64,000 nucleotides of DNA, taken from Ophioderma brevispina (taxonomy: Eukaryota; Echinodermata; Ophiuroidea; Amphilepidida; Ophiodermatidae). The notes under the pieces were generated by a model. The model did no database searches. It was given only the letters and a program-made list of their open reading frames with translations, and had not been told where the DNA came from. The stretch covers positions 97,414 to 161,413 of the forward strand of contig JAMKCH010085008.1 in assembly GCA_023653785.1 (NCBI GenBank). The letters run 5' to 3'. A program made the translations under genes and the position numbers. Within the stretch, counting starts at the first letter, position 1. Each line of letters starts with the position of its first letter. Below are positions 23,401-35,369 of this stretch, one piece after another.

Positions 23401-23924
23401 CGGAAGCCAATTCTTCCACCGATGGCACTGAAACTCAGCAAAACCCACGACTGTCGGCTCTATTTCCACTTGCCAAACCACTGCGCTAAAATAGCAATTA
23501 AACATATCTAGATAGATGGAAAAAACTGTCACGCGATCCAAAGAACATTGTCTAATAATTGACCTCAGCGTACTTCCATCAAACACACCAAAACAGTTGC
23601 TGCCAAGACTCAGTCTCGTGTAACCTCTCAGAAGGCTTCCAGGGGGGCCTGGATAGTTCCAATAATTGTTAAATTCTGGCATCATCTTTTAAAATTTGGA
23701 CATAAATATTTGGTTGCCATAAGTTACAATGTTCTGTGGAAGTGTCCAATGCCATTTAAGGGTTGAGATGTTTTGGATGTATATTCCCTAATAAAAGAAA
23801 AAATAATTTTCTTTTGACATACATAGCATCTCTAGAGCTCTTGTAGAATTAATTGTCTCAACCAATTTGTAACCGATGGTGTTATCAAGTTGTTCCCAAA
23901 AAGTCAATGTCAACATGTACCACA

Positions 23925-23947
23925 GGCTTGCCCAACTTGGGCAAGCC
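23925..23947. repeat. Small perfect palindrome
   Basis: 'ggcttgcccaa' and 'ttgggcaagcc' with a one-base centre. No associated feature. Confidence 0.6.
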
Positions 23948-24404
23948 CAATGTAGACAACAAGGGTAAGTTTCACCTGAAACTGAACATTTCATAATGTG
24001 AATTTTAAAATCTGGAAAAATGGTTCTCAATGAGGCAGAAGACTCTCAAGAATGCCCACAATATAACCTTTATTGCAAAATAATGAATATTTTAAGCCAC
24101 TTTGCCACTGTTAATAAAGGTAGAGCAGAAGCTGTCTGGGTATCTTGGCTTAAATGGAACTTTCATTACACACACTCGTCATGATAGATAGTCTATGATA
24201 ACAACAGAAGAAAAAGTTAAAGACTATCTAGTCATGATCATCAGGCTAGGGGGTGATGGAGTGCATCCTTTGCCAAATTACACACATCAATGTTGCTTTG
24301 CATACTCAACTGCTGCGAATATGGCGCACCAGTATGGAGTCACAGTGTACATTCACACAAGATTAATGTTCATTCTGAATGATTACAATGAGACTTGTTA
24401 GTAG

Positions 24405-24686
24405 TTGACTTTTTGGAGAAATCTTCCAATTCTGTATGGCACAAAAATAATAGCTCCTGCAAACCTTGGAGGAACCTTCAGACGATCAAGGTCACCAAGA
24501 AGTGTGACGAACATGGAACTACCTCCTACCAACACTATTTACGGATCAGAGGAGAGTTCCATGGATCACTGTGCTACCCCAATCCATGATCCAATGCAGT
24601 CGCCACATCCCTATGGATCATCTTGGACCAACGCCAGATGTCTGAGCAATGGTCGTCTTTACCTTGAACCTAAGCAGCCTATCTAG
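24405..24686 (+). CDS. Candidate terminal coding exon (unidentified)
   Basis: A frame of 93 codons without stops, ending TAG at 24684, with a composition unlike the surrounding AT-rich noise: RRSRSPRS, then a Pro/Ser/His-rich stretch (MELPPTNTIYGSEESS, DPMQSPHPYGSS) and a closing GRLYLEPKQPI. There is no Met at the start, so it would be an internal/last exon; possible acceptors end at 24404 (gttagtAG) or, better, at 24481 (ggaaccttcAG). It looks like a cytoplasmic or disordered C-terminal tail. I do not recognise the protein. AATAAA follows only at 25417, making the 3' UTR about 700 bases if real. The competing + frame at 24395-24589 is less protein-like. Confidence 0.45.
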   Translation: MTFWRNLPILYGTKIIAPANLGGTFRRSRSPRSVTNMELPPTNTIYGSEESSMDHCATPIHDPMQSPHPYGSSWTNARCLSNGRLYLEPKQPI

Positions 24687-24689
24687 CAA

Positions 24690-26720
24690 GCCAAAGGTTG
24701 TTCCTTGATAGGAAAAGCAGGGGTCACCTCAACGAACTCAGAGAACCGCACACAATTAGCCACTCATTGATGACTGTGCGGTTTTTTTTAAGTCTCCGAT
24801 TTCAATTGAAAAACTATGGATCCTTGATGGTAAGTTAGTATATCGTCGAAGGAAAAGCTTTTTGAATCGAAAAATAATTCAAGATGAAGAAATTGGAATC
24901 CGATTTGAATATCCTGGTTTACCGTTGAAAAACTTGGATATCAGTCTATAACAACTGGATCCTCGATGAAAACTCGGGTATCTTGGTGTGTTTGAAAAAG
25001 GTGAATTCTTCTCTTGGCGAGAAATACTGCTTTTTAATTAAAAAAAAGATTTTTCAATGGAAAAACTATTACTACATCTGGACAAAAGTAGTTGGACAAC
25101 CTTGGTTGAAAATTTGCTCTCTGTAACACTTACCTAATCGGTCATTTATTGAAAGTATGAATTAAACTTTTTGGGTATTAGCTTGAGTCTTGTAATCCAT
25201 TAAAACCGCCCCTTCCACCAATTCAATGTTGAGTGTTGTAGGCGCACGTACACAACTTTTCAGGTTTCAACATTGTACCGGGGGAGAGGGGGGCGATTTT
25301 ACAGTACGGTAAGAAAAGTATGCCAACCTGTTCGTCCAAGCTTGTAGTTTCCAAGATGTAGTATATCGGTGATAATCCAGAATTTGCCAATGAAAATCCA
25401 AGGGTTTTTTTTTCACAATAAAAAAACGGATTACAATTGAACAAAAACTTGTTTTATTTATATAGGTTTTCAATGAGAATCAAACGTTTAGGTTGTATGA
25501 CATGTGTTTGGTAATGATGTTGGGAGAACAACTATCCAGTTGTATTGATGCCCCAAAGACCGGACAAAGTTATTCAATATTCAACTATGAACAAAATTTA
25601 TCATGAAGGTGAAGAGTATAGTAAATTTTAAGATAAAAAGATAACTTTTGACCCTGTGTGCGAGGTTGTGTGTGTCTTTGTGTTGGTTGTGTGTTTGTCT
25701 TTGTGTGTGTGAGAGGGGGTAAGATGGAGTTGGGGTTGCTCTACGCATTATATAGCCAGTGATAGTTAAAACCAAATCTAATGTGTTTTTGGTCTGGTAG
25801 GTGTAATATTATATAACGATTGAAAGTTTGACATCTGCTGTCAAATTGAGAATTTGGAGGACATTTTGGATTTATGATTAGGTATACTTCTACCCAACGA
25901 ATGTTAGTTGGTGTCATTAAGACAAATAATATATAATTAAACCACTAAATGCTAGTAAATTAGGCTGGCCAAAACTATCTATTTAGATAAGTCAAACTAT
26001 AAACAACAATCAGTGCTAAAAATCTAGAATGGCTGGCCATTCTCGGAACTCTTATTGCACATTAAGTAACCTTCTGTCAAGCACGACTCCCCACGAATGG
26101 TGTCCCTGTATAATGGACCAGACCAATATACATGTATTATAAAATATACCAAAAAAACAATGTAGGCATTATAGCGTGCCAAAATATTCATTGTAGATAA
26201 GAAATACAACAACAAATCCTTGTAAAAATCCTTGGATTGGCGGCCTTTGGATTTATTTGAAAAATTAGTCATATTTTCACCACTTGGATTTTTCTGGAGA
26301 CTTTTAGTATGTATTCTGGGGACTCGCTATTAGAAATTTGCATTGTGGGAAAGAAATTTATATTGCATTTTTTCAGCTTCACCCTAGAAATGAGTGAATT
26401 TATTTTTTCTTCAGCCTATATGCCAAGATTGCAACTGGTAGAGTCAACCGGATATCAGAGTGCCGGGACCCATTAAGGCAACCGCAGAGCTAGGGTGATA
26501 TCGTACGGGGTTCTGACATACTGTCGTTTGAATCAGGCCTAAACGTAGTTCTGAGGACCCGGAAACGGCGGTTGAAAGGTTGAGTTACTTATGAAATGGT
26601 GTTTTGTCATTGTAATAACCTAAAATAAGGAAATGGATATTTAAGTGGTGTATGTCAAAGACATGACACTGGATACTACTGCAAGACACAGTTATTTAAA
26701 CTAGACACTGGGAACAGATC
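24690..26720. other. Gene-free stretch with GT-rich microsatellite
   Basis: No coding segment I can support. An imperfect (GT)n tract is at 25655-25715, with poly-purine/pyrimidine runs at 25278-25296 and 25404-25425. The AATAAA at 25417 could serve the exon at 24405. Confidence 0.5.
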
Positions 26721-29220
26721 CTAATTTACTAAGACGCTCCGATATTGGGAATGGATGGTGATTCCCCTCCTTAATGACCCTTGAGGTGACTTGCCCTTTG
26801 ACCCCTGTAAATTCACCCATATGTAAAAAATGTCGTAAATGTATTTTATGTGTTAACAACTGTAAAGACAAGTATTATTGAGTTTCAACTCAATCCAGCA
26901 TGTCAGAGAATTGACCTTTTCCACCTATAAAACGTGACCACTGGGTCACGGATGGCGGTCACTGACTTGTTCTGTATGATGATGCCAACACGAGGGATTT
27001 CAACTTTTCAAATTAGCTCAATTCGGAGCTGTTGCTAGATTTGGACCTTGGACCCTGAACTTTGACCTGGGGTCGAGGACTATCATAGACACTCGTGTAC
27101 CATTTATGTTACATCACTGAAGCAATAACGGCCTTTATCTGTCTTCTATAGGCTGAGGGTTACCGCCATTTGGTCTTATTTTTAGCATTTTTTGGACACA
27201 TTTGACCCATTTGACCCCGTTAATGACCTCTGATCCCACAATATGAAAAACTCCTCCATGACACCGCAAAAAAATGCAATGGTCCAGTTTTTAATAAAAA
27301 ATATTATGCTTAGTTCTGGAGATAAAAATCTTGAAGTTATTAAGCTTAAACACCGGTATATGACCTGAAATGACCTCTTGACCCCCAAAACTAAAAATAT
27401 TCGTGCATACATCATGTAACATTAATGCATATCCGAAGGTTATGTCACTCTAATATGTTTACATTTGAGCATAAAATTTGCAATCATTTTGGGTTTTTTG
27501 ACCGAAAGTTCCCCTTAATGACCCTTGACCATGCGAGCCAAAAATCCGTTTGTGTTCGGGTCTTAAAGATGTTCTATGCATGAGTACCGTGACCATGCAA
27601 CGTTGCCATAGACCAGATAGAATATTTTGAAAATTTTTTTGCAAGAGTTTTATACATTAGACCGGAGGGGCCCCTTAAGGACCCTTCGTGACCTCTGAGA
27701 CCAACATAACTTTTGTGACTCCAGCGGTCCTATCCTAAGCTGATTCACCATGATGAGTCATCACCCCCGTCTACCATGCAATGTAACTGTAGGAGGAGAT
27801 CCAGTTTCAAGAAAATCACAACCTTTTGGACCCCTGTGACCCCTAGATGACCCCGATAGAGGGTCAAAGTCCTATGTCATAAATGGGAGCTCCAGCGTCC
27901 ATATGGTGCAAGTCTGGTCGACTACGTCAAACCCAGACAGAACCAGAAGCATTTGAAGTGGTGCCAGAAGAAAGAAGAAAGAACTAGATCTGGGGAAGTC
28001 TAATTTACAAGACGGCCGTGTTGGGAATGGATGGTGATCCCCTTATGACCCCTTGAGGTGACTTGACCATTTGACCTCTGTAATATTTCACACCAATATG
28101 TCCACAATTGTCATTAAATGTATGTTTACGTGTTAACACTTTACAAGATCAATATTATTGAGTTTTCCACTCAATCCAAGCATGTCATGGGATTGACCTT
28201 GCACCTCTAATCGTGACCCAGGGGTCACGAATAGGGTCAACTGTAATTTTTCTTTATTTAACGATATACTATTTTTTTCCTGTCAAATTTCAGTTCAATC
28301 GGAGCTTTTTTGGTAAATTTTGACCTTTGACCTTGAACTTGCCTTTGGGAACGAGACTATCTAGACCTCTTCTACTATTAAGTTACATCATAGTAATAAC
28401 GGGCTTTACCTGTCCCCTTTAGGCTAAGATAAATCCATTTGTCTTTTTTAACATTTTTTGGGGCAAAATTACCTTTTGACCCCTTAATGACCTTTGCGTC
28501 CCGGATAAAAAAACCTCGTGGACACAACAAAATGCATTGTTCCAATGCCAATAAAAAAATCTACTATGCTTAGTTGGCGATAAATTCCCTTGAACTTTTT
28601 CCCTTAAAACCGGAATGACCTTAAATGACCTTTGATCTCCAAAATAAAATACCTTGCGCATACATCAGGTAACAAGAAAGCAAGATCTCCAAGTTAAGTC
28701 ACTGTACTATGTTTTAAAACTTTAAAAAAAGAAAAATTTTTTGAATATTTTGGAATATTTTTGGTTTTTGACCGGATTTGACCCCTTAATGACCTTTAAC
28801 CCACATGCCGAGCACAACATTTGTGAAGGGTCTGAAGCTGCTTCGTATGTATGAGTCACGTGCCCATACAACGTTGCATATAGAAGATTTTTTTTTTTCG
28901 GAAGATTTTTGGAGATTTTTCAAATACGACAGGAAGTACCCCCTTAATGACCCCAGAGTGACCTCTAGACCCATAACCTTTGTGAAGGGTCTAACTGGAT
29001 CTACATGCATGAGTCACGTTACCATAACATGTATTTGATAATTAGGAGGAGATTCAGTTTTAAAAAAATCACACTTTTTGACCCCTGTTGACACCCTAGA
29101 TGACCCCAAAAGGGGTCAAAAAGTCATTTGACATAAAGGGAAAGGACTCAGTGGTCATTTGGTGCAAGTATTGTTAGAATACGTCAAACCAAGAATGCCG
29201 GTACTTAACCTTTAATTAGC

Positions 29221-29224
<4 letters not shown>
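26720..29224. repeat. Tandem pair of a 1.28-kb TGACC-rich unit
   Basis: Unit 1 (26720-27999) and unit 2 (28000-29224) align end to end. Shared anchors include 'ctaatttac', 'tgttgggaatggatggtgat', 'ttgaggtgacttg', 'aatgacctttg', 'accatgcaacgttgc' and 'gaggagat-cagtt'. The sequence is dominated by half-sites of the form TGACC(T/C) and TTGACC in both units. It is not coding in any frame; indels are frequent. Unit 2 runs into an A tract. Confidence 0.85.

Positions 29225-29267
<43 letters not shown>
29225..29267 (+). repeat. A(43) homopolymer
   Basis: Forty-three uninterrupted A residues directly after the TGACC-rich unit, reading as a retrotransposed tail or a slippage-expanded run. The minus-strand frame through it (poly-Phe) is an artefact. 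Confidence 0.95.
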
Positions 29268-29269
<2 letters not shown>

Positions 29270-29281
29270 CATCAAAACAGA

Positions 29282-29353
29282 ACAAGACGGCCTGAAGGCC
29301 GTCTTGTAAGAACGCATCAAAAACAGAACAAGACGGCCTGATGGCCGCCTTGT
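29282..29353. repeat. Two tandem 26-nt hairpins
   Basis: 'acaagacggcctgaaggccg' and its continuation (29282-29307) fold perfectly; a second copy at 29328-29353 has one changed pair. Period is 46 bases with 'catcaaaacaga' before each. The half-arm 'acaagacggcc' also begins unit 2 of the neighbouring repeat at 28007-28017. Confidence 0.85.
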
Positions 29354-32330
29354 AACTACCAAGAAACACTGTTTTCTTATCAAAATGGCAATGAATGTGT
29401 TTGACAGTTTGTCCAAAACCAAATGTTTGATTCGCTGTGCTCTAATTGGAGTCGAATAGTATTCGACTGCATGAAACCTGTTGATTTCTAATGTCGGTAT
29501 GGTAAGATTACTATAGCTACGGGCTTTTTACTATTTTAAAATGATGATGCCGATGATGCCACGGTGATAAGAATAACGATGGCGTTGATGATGGTGGCAA
29601 TAACGACGAATAGGAAAACAACTTGACGACGACAATGATTGTTATCTGATAGATGAATTCAAAAAATTACAACCTCTTACAAAGTTGGCTCCTTAAAATT
29701 AATGTCTTTATTTACCGCCAATATGTTTTAATTCATTTTGCCAGAAAAAAATAATACATTTCAGGAGCTAAATCCCCCCCGTTTAGCAGGAACACAAACA
29801 TTGTCCAGTACATCGGTATATAAAACTAATAATAGTATGATGTTGTAACACACACCCCTATAAATATTGGCTAGAACTGTCAAAAAAATAGAGCTCAGGA
29901 AAATATTTAAAAACGTAACTGCAATGTTTTCATAACTCAAAAAAAAGGTTTTGAGGATAAAAAGTGGTCCTATACCACCCATTAATAACAACCATATTTT
30001 TGCGTTTTCTAAATTCCTCCTCATTACATATATGGTTCCTATCTTTAACAGTTAATGTACACGCTCAACAGTCACTATACCCAAATTTGGGAAACGACCC
30101 CATTAAAAAGTTTAAATGGTACATATAACTGACTAAAAAGTCTAACATATTAAACATTTAGGAGGGCACTAACGCTTATACAAACAAGCCCCCCCACTTC
30201 AAAGAAAATATAAATTTCCTGAAAGGCGAGTTTTTAGTAATTATTTAGTTTGCAGAATACAGTTGTTAAATCAAAAGAAAATCAACAGTTCCACAATATG
30301 TTAGACGTCTATTTTGTACCGCGGTTTAATAAGGGGTGGGATGGGTAAAAAACCCTGATAATTCATTATTATAAGCAATAGATGATTTCGATGACCCGGT
30401 ACATGTAGCATTGGTCCACCGTTTTCGCTTTTCCAACAAAAACCTAGGATGCATCACAATGACTTCAAAGTTCACAACTTGGCAAAATTGGTCATTCACA
30501 GACACACATCAGCGTATAAATGAAAAAAAAAAAAATTGCAAAAAAAGGAGGAATATTGGATTTCACGCGGGTTTCGCCCCAACATATATAGGAAATGGCT
30601 TAGTATTAAACTTAAACTGCATAAGGGGTTTGCATTCCGTTAGTGAATAAGGGGGGGGTTCCTCGGGACCCATTCATTATATAACCCACTTTCCAATGGA
30701 ATTTTTGTAGATGAATCCACCAAAATGTTAGAAGGATTCAAAGACATCAACAATTAAGAAAAAACTGAAAAAAATTATTCAATAGACAATTAGGGCAAAA
30801 CATTGATTTCAATTTTGCGTCAAACTGTTGCTGAAAAAAGACACTAGATTCGGTTTCTGCATTTCTACGCCTGATTGCCTAGACCTTTGCTGATTGCTTT
30901 AATGTAGTGCAAGGATGACACTCTATTTTAACATATTAAGCACAAATAGAATGTCTGATGCCATTTATATTTTTAGGTTTACTTGTATAATTTACCATAG
31001 GTTCCTACAGTAAACCGCTCTAACGATGTAATAAAATATGATGCACCCAAGGCCTAATTCACTTCCCAAGAATTTTTGAAATTAATTATTTACGTTGTTA
31101 TGTCATAGGTGCATGCATTATGAAAATCAGATCACGTAAACTTATTAAAAGTTTTAATTTTGTCATGGGCACTTCCGTAGTGCATAAGGGGGGGCGGTTC
31201 CTAGGGACCCATGGCTAATTAACGCAAAAAAAACGACGCAATGGATTTGCATTTTTTTGCACCCATGCAAGCGCAATAAAAGTTAGACACAAAAAACCGC
31301 CGGCGGAAAAAAACAAAAAATGGGGTCCCTAGGAACCCCCCCCCTTTTTTTATGCAGTTAAGGGTAATCAACATATAATTTTCGAGTCATACAGTGCACA
31401 ATATTTAAAATAAATGAACTAATACACTAAAGGGAAATGCAGCATATTTATAGGCGAATCATGTGCCCGAGGTCCGAAAAAATAAATAATGGTTTGATGC
31501 CCATTAATTTATTTTTTCCCGCCCCAGGGGACACATATGAGCCATAGATGATACATTCAAAACCTTTATTTCGATTTGTTTAACTAAACAACAACTTGAT
31601 TGTATGTTGTTTGTTTGTATTTAGCTTAAGCTAATATGCCTTATTTATATGTATTTTGTATGCTGAATAATGGAACATAAAATGATAATAAAATGAATCT
31701 AGCGAATTCATTATTGAGAATAATGGGCAGTAATCTGCATGACCAATCAGAATGCTGCATTTTAATAATGGGTAATAGAGGTAACAGACACCACTCCCCA
31801 TTAATCGACTTCGACGCATAAGGATGTGAAATATTTATGGAAGACCTTAACAAAAAGTTGTTAACGGTTTTTGCGACCACCGAATGGAAAGTTTACCTGG
31901 TGGGGTGGTAATCCTACCCTTTGGTAATAGAGGGTTAATGTCCCTATGCCCCCTTTAAAAGTGATAACTTTGGTGTATTTGTACAATGTTAAAACTACAA
32001 AATTTGATTATTATTTTTCACAACGCAAAGACCGTAGTTTTCATACGTACAAGTAACATAATTAAAAAACACAAAAACACAAACAGACAAAAAATAAAAA
32101 AAATAAAAAAAATAAAAAAGGTAAATTTCCCCGATTGCCTAAATTCCGATCGACCACATTATCGAATTTGATCACTGAAGTATCAATTTTTGTCAAGCGA
32201 ATAGGTAATTCGTCCAATTATCTGTGTGCTTTGAGATATTTGGACACGCCAAGCTATGAATAAGGTATTCGATGTTTGGGAAAACCAGAATCAAATTAAC
32301 TCAATCTGACCCAAAAAATCAGATTCGAAC
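29354..32330. other. Gene-free AT-rich stretch
   Basis: Imperfect GATGAT/GACGAC trinucleotide runs at 29540-29640, then AT-rich DNA. The hydrophobic minus-strand frame 29761-30024 has no support beyond length. A half-copy of the MITE at 31181 lies at 30643-30680. Simple 'aaaaaaat' repeats occur at 32090-32120. Confidence 0.5.
31181..31356. mobile_element. Foldback MITE with 'ggttcctagggaccc' arms
   Basis: The left arm 31181-31211 (tgcataaggg...ttcctagggaccca) and right arm 31321-31356 are inverted copies differing mainly in G/C-run and A-run lengths. A partial left arm is repeated at 30643-30680. Confidence 0.75.
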
Positions 32331-32335
32331 ACTAT

Positions 32336-32349
32336 GTCGTGGCCACGAC
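32336..32349. repeat. 14-bp perfect palindrome at DIRS edge
   Basis: 'gtcgtggccacgac' lies exactly where AT-rich flank turns into the GC-rich element, about 150 bases beyond the recombinase stop. It could be part of the recombination site; this is inference. Confidence 0.4.
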
Positions 32350-32502
32350 GATATGATCGCGCAGGGAGAAGGTGGAACAAAACAATTATATAACAGATGC
32401 ACTTACCGACTTCAGTGGGTCAAGTGCTAAGGGAAGATGTGGCGACTGGCAAGATGTGGAGGCATGCTGCGGATGACGAGGAGCTGAAGACAGGATTTCC
32501 TA

Positions 32503-33250
32503 GCTGCCGTCGAAAACCGCTGCGGTACTAGGACCATCTCGGCGATCACTGTTGAATGTCGAAGACAAGCCCATCCCTATGGCGTCCATGATAGCTTGTA
32601 TAGAAGCTCCCGGAAAGGAGGCCCAGGCCACCGCCTGAGATCTTACGTCATGAGCTCCTACGTGCGTCCCCACCAGACGAGTCTCCGTACTAGCTAGGCT
32701 CTTCTTATGGACTGCCACGATCCATCTTGCTAATGTCGTCTTGGAGGCCGGGCGAAACGGCTTATGAGTTGTGAGGAAGAGTTGTTCGTGAGTCCCTATA
32801 TAGGGCTGAGTCTTGCTGAGGTAAAACTTCAGGGCTCTAACACTGGACACCGGGTCCATCACGCTGGAACCCGACGCTCTGTCGGAGGATCTGGGAGGAT
32901 GATCGGCTGGGAGTGAAGCTGAGCGATTGATTCTGCTAGGTAACCTGATCGGGAAGAAGGGAGCGGTTCCCTCGTGAAAGTGAGGTGGTGATTTTGTGTC
33001 AGACAGAGCTGTTATCCCAACACTCTCCTGCCTGACGCTGCGGCGACAAGGAAGACAGTCTTCTTGGTGTCGAAAGGATGGCTGGTGTGCTGAAGAGGCT
33101 CATAAGACTATTGAGATGCTGGAAGGACTGTTGGAAGGTCCCATGCTGGTACCAGCGAGCGTTCGGGCGGCCGTAGATGTAGCATTCCCTTGAAGAGGTC
33201 ATGAAGCGCTGGATAGTTAGACACGGTGATGCCACCGCCAAACCCCAGAT
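32503..33250 (-). pseudogene. DIRS tyrosine recombinase remnant
   Basis: Minus-strand frame. The last part is open from about 33000 to the TAG at 32500 and includes DTKSPPHFHEGTAPFF, DPVSSVRALKFYLSKTQPY, LFLTTHKPF, TTLARWIVAVH and GTHVGAHDVRSQAVAWA. SVRALKFYL and the AHDVR...A-AW-F block with the catalytic His and second Arg are the DIRS/Ngaro recombinase signatures. In the last box, STFNSDRRDG stands where family members have TF---Y--D, so the nucleophilic Tyr is not visible, and the preceding Trp is Gly. Upstream, 33241-33000 gives the N-terminal half with a frameshift. Confidence 0.82.
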
Positions 33251-33649
33251 GAATGGCTCCTACTGCCTTGCGACAACTCCTGACTGTGCGTGGGGTTGGG
33301 TGGCTCCGTCTTCGAACACCGGCATCAGGAAGTATGCCACCTCCCGTAGAGTTGTCTCGAGGGGGCCACTGGTGATCACCTGCACAGTTCGGTACTGACA
33401 GTCTGGGAATTATAAGTTCTTCCTGTTGTTAGGTCTCGTGCCTCTCCGCAAGACGGGCAGATTGGAGGCGAAAGGCTGCTGCTTTGGAGGGATGACGAAA
33501 TTGGCCAAGCAGTCAGGTCGATCGCCTTCAGAGTCTCCATCGGAAGGAGACCCCCCGGAGGCTTGATCAGGTCTTCCTAATTGGAAAGAGTCAACGGGTT
33601 GGCGAACAGCAGCGACAGGAGTCTTGGAGAAACACGGTGTCGAGGCCAA

Positions 33650-34135
33650 TTCGGGCACACCGAATCATGCGGCAGCTGCTTGTTCTGGTGACTTGAGAAG
33701 AACTCGATGAACTAGGGCGATCGGAGGTAAGGCGTATACTGCGACTCCATCCCACTCCATTGTCATGGCATCCTTGTGAAGGGCGCTGGGTCCCTGGCCC
33801 TACGAACAGTAGGTCGGGAGCTGGGAGTTGAGGTGATTTGCGAACAGGTCCAGTGGGGGTGGGCCAGATTGTTGAAGACGAAACTTTGCATATCTTGGTG
33901 GTTTGAGGTGCCACTCCACCGACGATCCCAGGACTCTCGATTGGTCACGACTGCAGGATGTCTCCTCGATAGGGGCATCTCCAGGGTTCTGGTCTTCCCC
34001 GGGAAGGATGTGAAAGGCTTGTCAGAGTGATCCGATGCCGGAGACACCACTCCAGAACTTTGACGGCTTGTAGGCACAGGGTGGAAACTCCTGGTTCCTC
34101 CCTGATTGTTTATGTGGGAGACGACCGACATGTCC
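33650..34135 (-). pseudogene. DIRS RNase H and 'DLFA' region remnant
   Basis: Two overlapping minus-strand frames. SVVSHINNQGGTRS (34131-34090) matches the RNase H block of DIRS elements (usually V-YIN-QGGT-S). Downstream come H-RQSSGVVSP-like and 'SREDQNPGDAPI' stretches, then in another frame DLFANHLNSQLPTYC-like codons near 33850-33815 and DAMTMEWDGVAVYALPP near 33775-33725, matching the family's DLFAS--N-QLP and W----YAFPP blocks. Role in a live element: removal of RNA template and completion of DNA. At least two frameshifts. Confidence 0.75.
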
Positions 34136-34389
34136 CCCCCCCCGGTCGCACTGGACTAGGACGTGATTTCCTTTGACTACATGGAGAGTCTGTCTCAGTG
34201 CCAGATGGACTGCTCACAGATACAAAGTTTGTTGATGTGGTGCTTGGCCAGCTTCTTGTCCAAGTCCCTGAGAGGCGATGTCTCCGACGTGGGCTCCCCA
34301 CCCGATTTCGACGAGTCCGTCGGAGAGTGAAAGATGAGGGGTCTTGATGTGAGTAGTAGTCCCGGCGGAGATTATCCGGTTGAGACCAC

Positions 34390-35110
34390 CCTGCTATCGC
34401 TCTGCTGACGTGTGGGGTGTTCGGAATGCTCTGGGACATCCGGTCTCGGCGAATATTGAACCGCGATAGAACGTTCAGCTGTATTACTCGCATGCTAAGT
34501 CTGCAGCCTGTTACCACCGTTGTCATGCTTGCTATGAGGCCCAGTAATCGTAGCCACAGAGATTCTGGTGCTCGGGTTGAGTTTCATGCGGATCCCGGCG
34601 CACTGCGTCTGGATGCGATGTGCTCGGCGGTCGGACGACGCTATTCCCTGCTTGAAATTCACCGTCGCTCCCCGCATGTTCTGTGATGGCTGAGGTTGGA
34701 CTTCGCGTAGTTGATCACGAACCCGAGGGGGGAGACGATGCGGACTGCCTCTGCTTGGAGTGCTGAGCTGTTCTCTGGAAGGCGCTGTCAGGAGCAGTGT
34801 CAGGTAGACGAAGACGAAGTGGCCTCTTTGCTTGGGAGCTCTGCTACGACCTTCACTATACTGGTGAACGTGCAGGGCGCATCGACAATAGAACGGGAGG
34901 CACTGGACTGGTAGTTTAGAACGTGGGTGTGGATATGAAACTGAGCCACTTCCTGTGTGAAGGCTGTATCGGAATGTGGAGGTAAGCATTCTTTAAAAGG
35001 GGTCGAGAGTGGATGACCACCAGCCTTGGTTGAGCTCCTGAGAACTGATGCTAGGTCTCCTATTGAAGGGGCGTGTGGTATGATGAATGGTTTGAGCGGC
35101 TTCAAGTTTT
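34390..35110 (-). pseudogene. DIRS reverse transcriptase remnant
   Basis: Minus-strand fragments in three frames: an N-terminal part up to 35274 (GDWAPDPQKLEAAQTIHH near 35120), a block equivalent to QCLPFGLS-AP near 34900, then VYL-TLLLTAPSREQLS (about 34820-34780), DQLREVQPQPSQNM-RGATVNF (about 34720-34660) and the post-thumb MTTVVTGCRLSMRVIQLN (34526-34470) with RAIAGWSQPDNL. At the catalytic box the family has YLDD; here the codons run VYL-TLL, so the Asp pair is missing from this copy as assembled. Confidence 0.8.
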
Positions 35111-35369
35111 TGAGGATCGGGCGCCCAATCTCCGGATTTTTTGTGGGGTTGAGAACAAACGTTCAGGTGAACGCTAAGGCGCAGACGGTACTGAAGCGAT
35201 CCGGCCGCCTTCTGGAGAAGCTGTTCGATCTCTGGAGGAGTGCTTGCGCCTGTCCAAGTACTTGGGGGAATCAAGGTCTTCGTCGTGTGTCGAGCGGTTG
35301 GTGGGGGGATGGTGAAATTCCGAGTGTGGTATCCCTGGGATATTGACCCATTCGTCCGAAGTCACGTCC

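Larger units (their letters stand above)
21700..23700 (+). mobile_element. Degenerate Jockey/CR1-like LINE
   Basis: Fragmentary + strand coding sequence in shifting frames. Before the RT there is a hydrophilic segment (MELQESQVAQFKQL, near 21836) of uncertain role. The reverse transcriptase runs from about 22689 to 23400, and a KLSKTHDC block near 23430 resembles the family's 'KLN--KT' thumb motif. The left boundary is uncertain. A MITE at 21986-22367 interrupts the element. Confidence 0.75.

Noticed and set aside
23925..23947. Transcription terminator
   Set aside because: Hairpin resembles a bacterial terminator but there is no T run after it and the DNA is eukaryotic.
29216..29422. Minus-strand frame with a poly-Phe run
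   Set aside because: Reads through the A43 homopolymer and the hairpin pair.
29761..30024. Hydrophobic 87-codon minus-strand frame resembling a membrane protein
   Set aside because: AT-rich DNA readily yields Phe/Leu/Ile-rich frames; no splice, promoter or family support.
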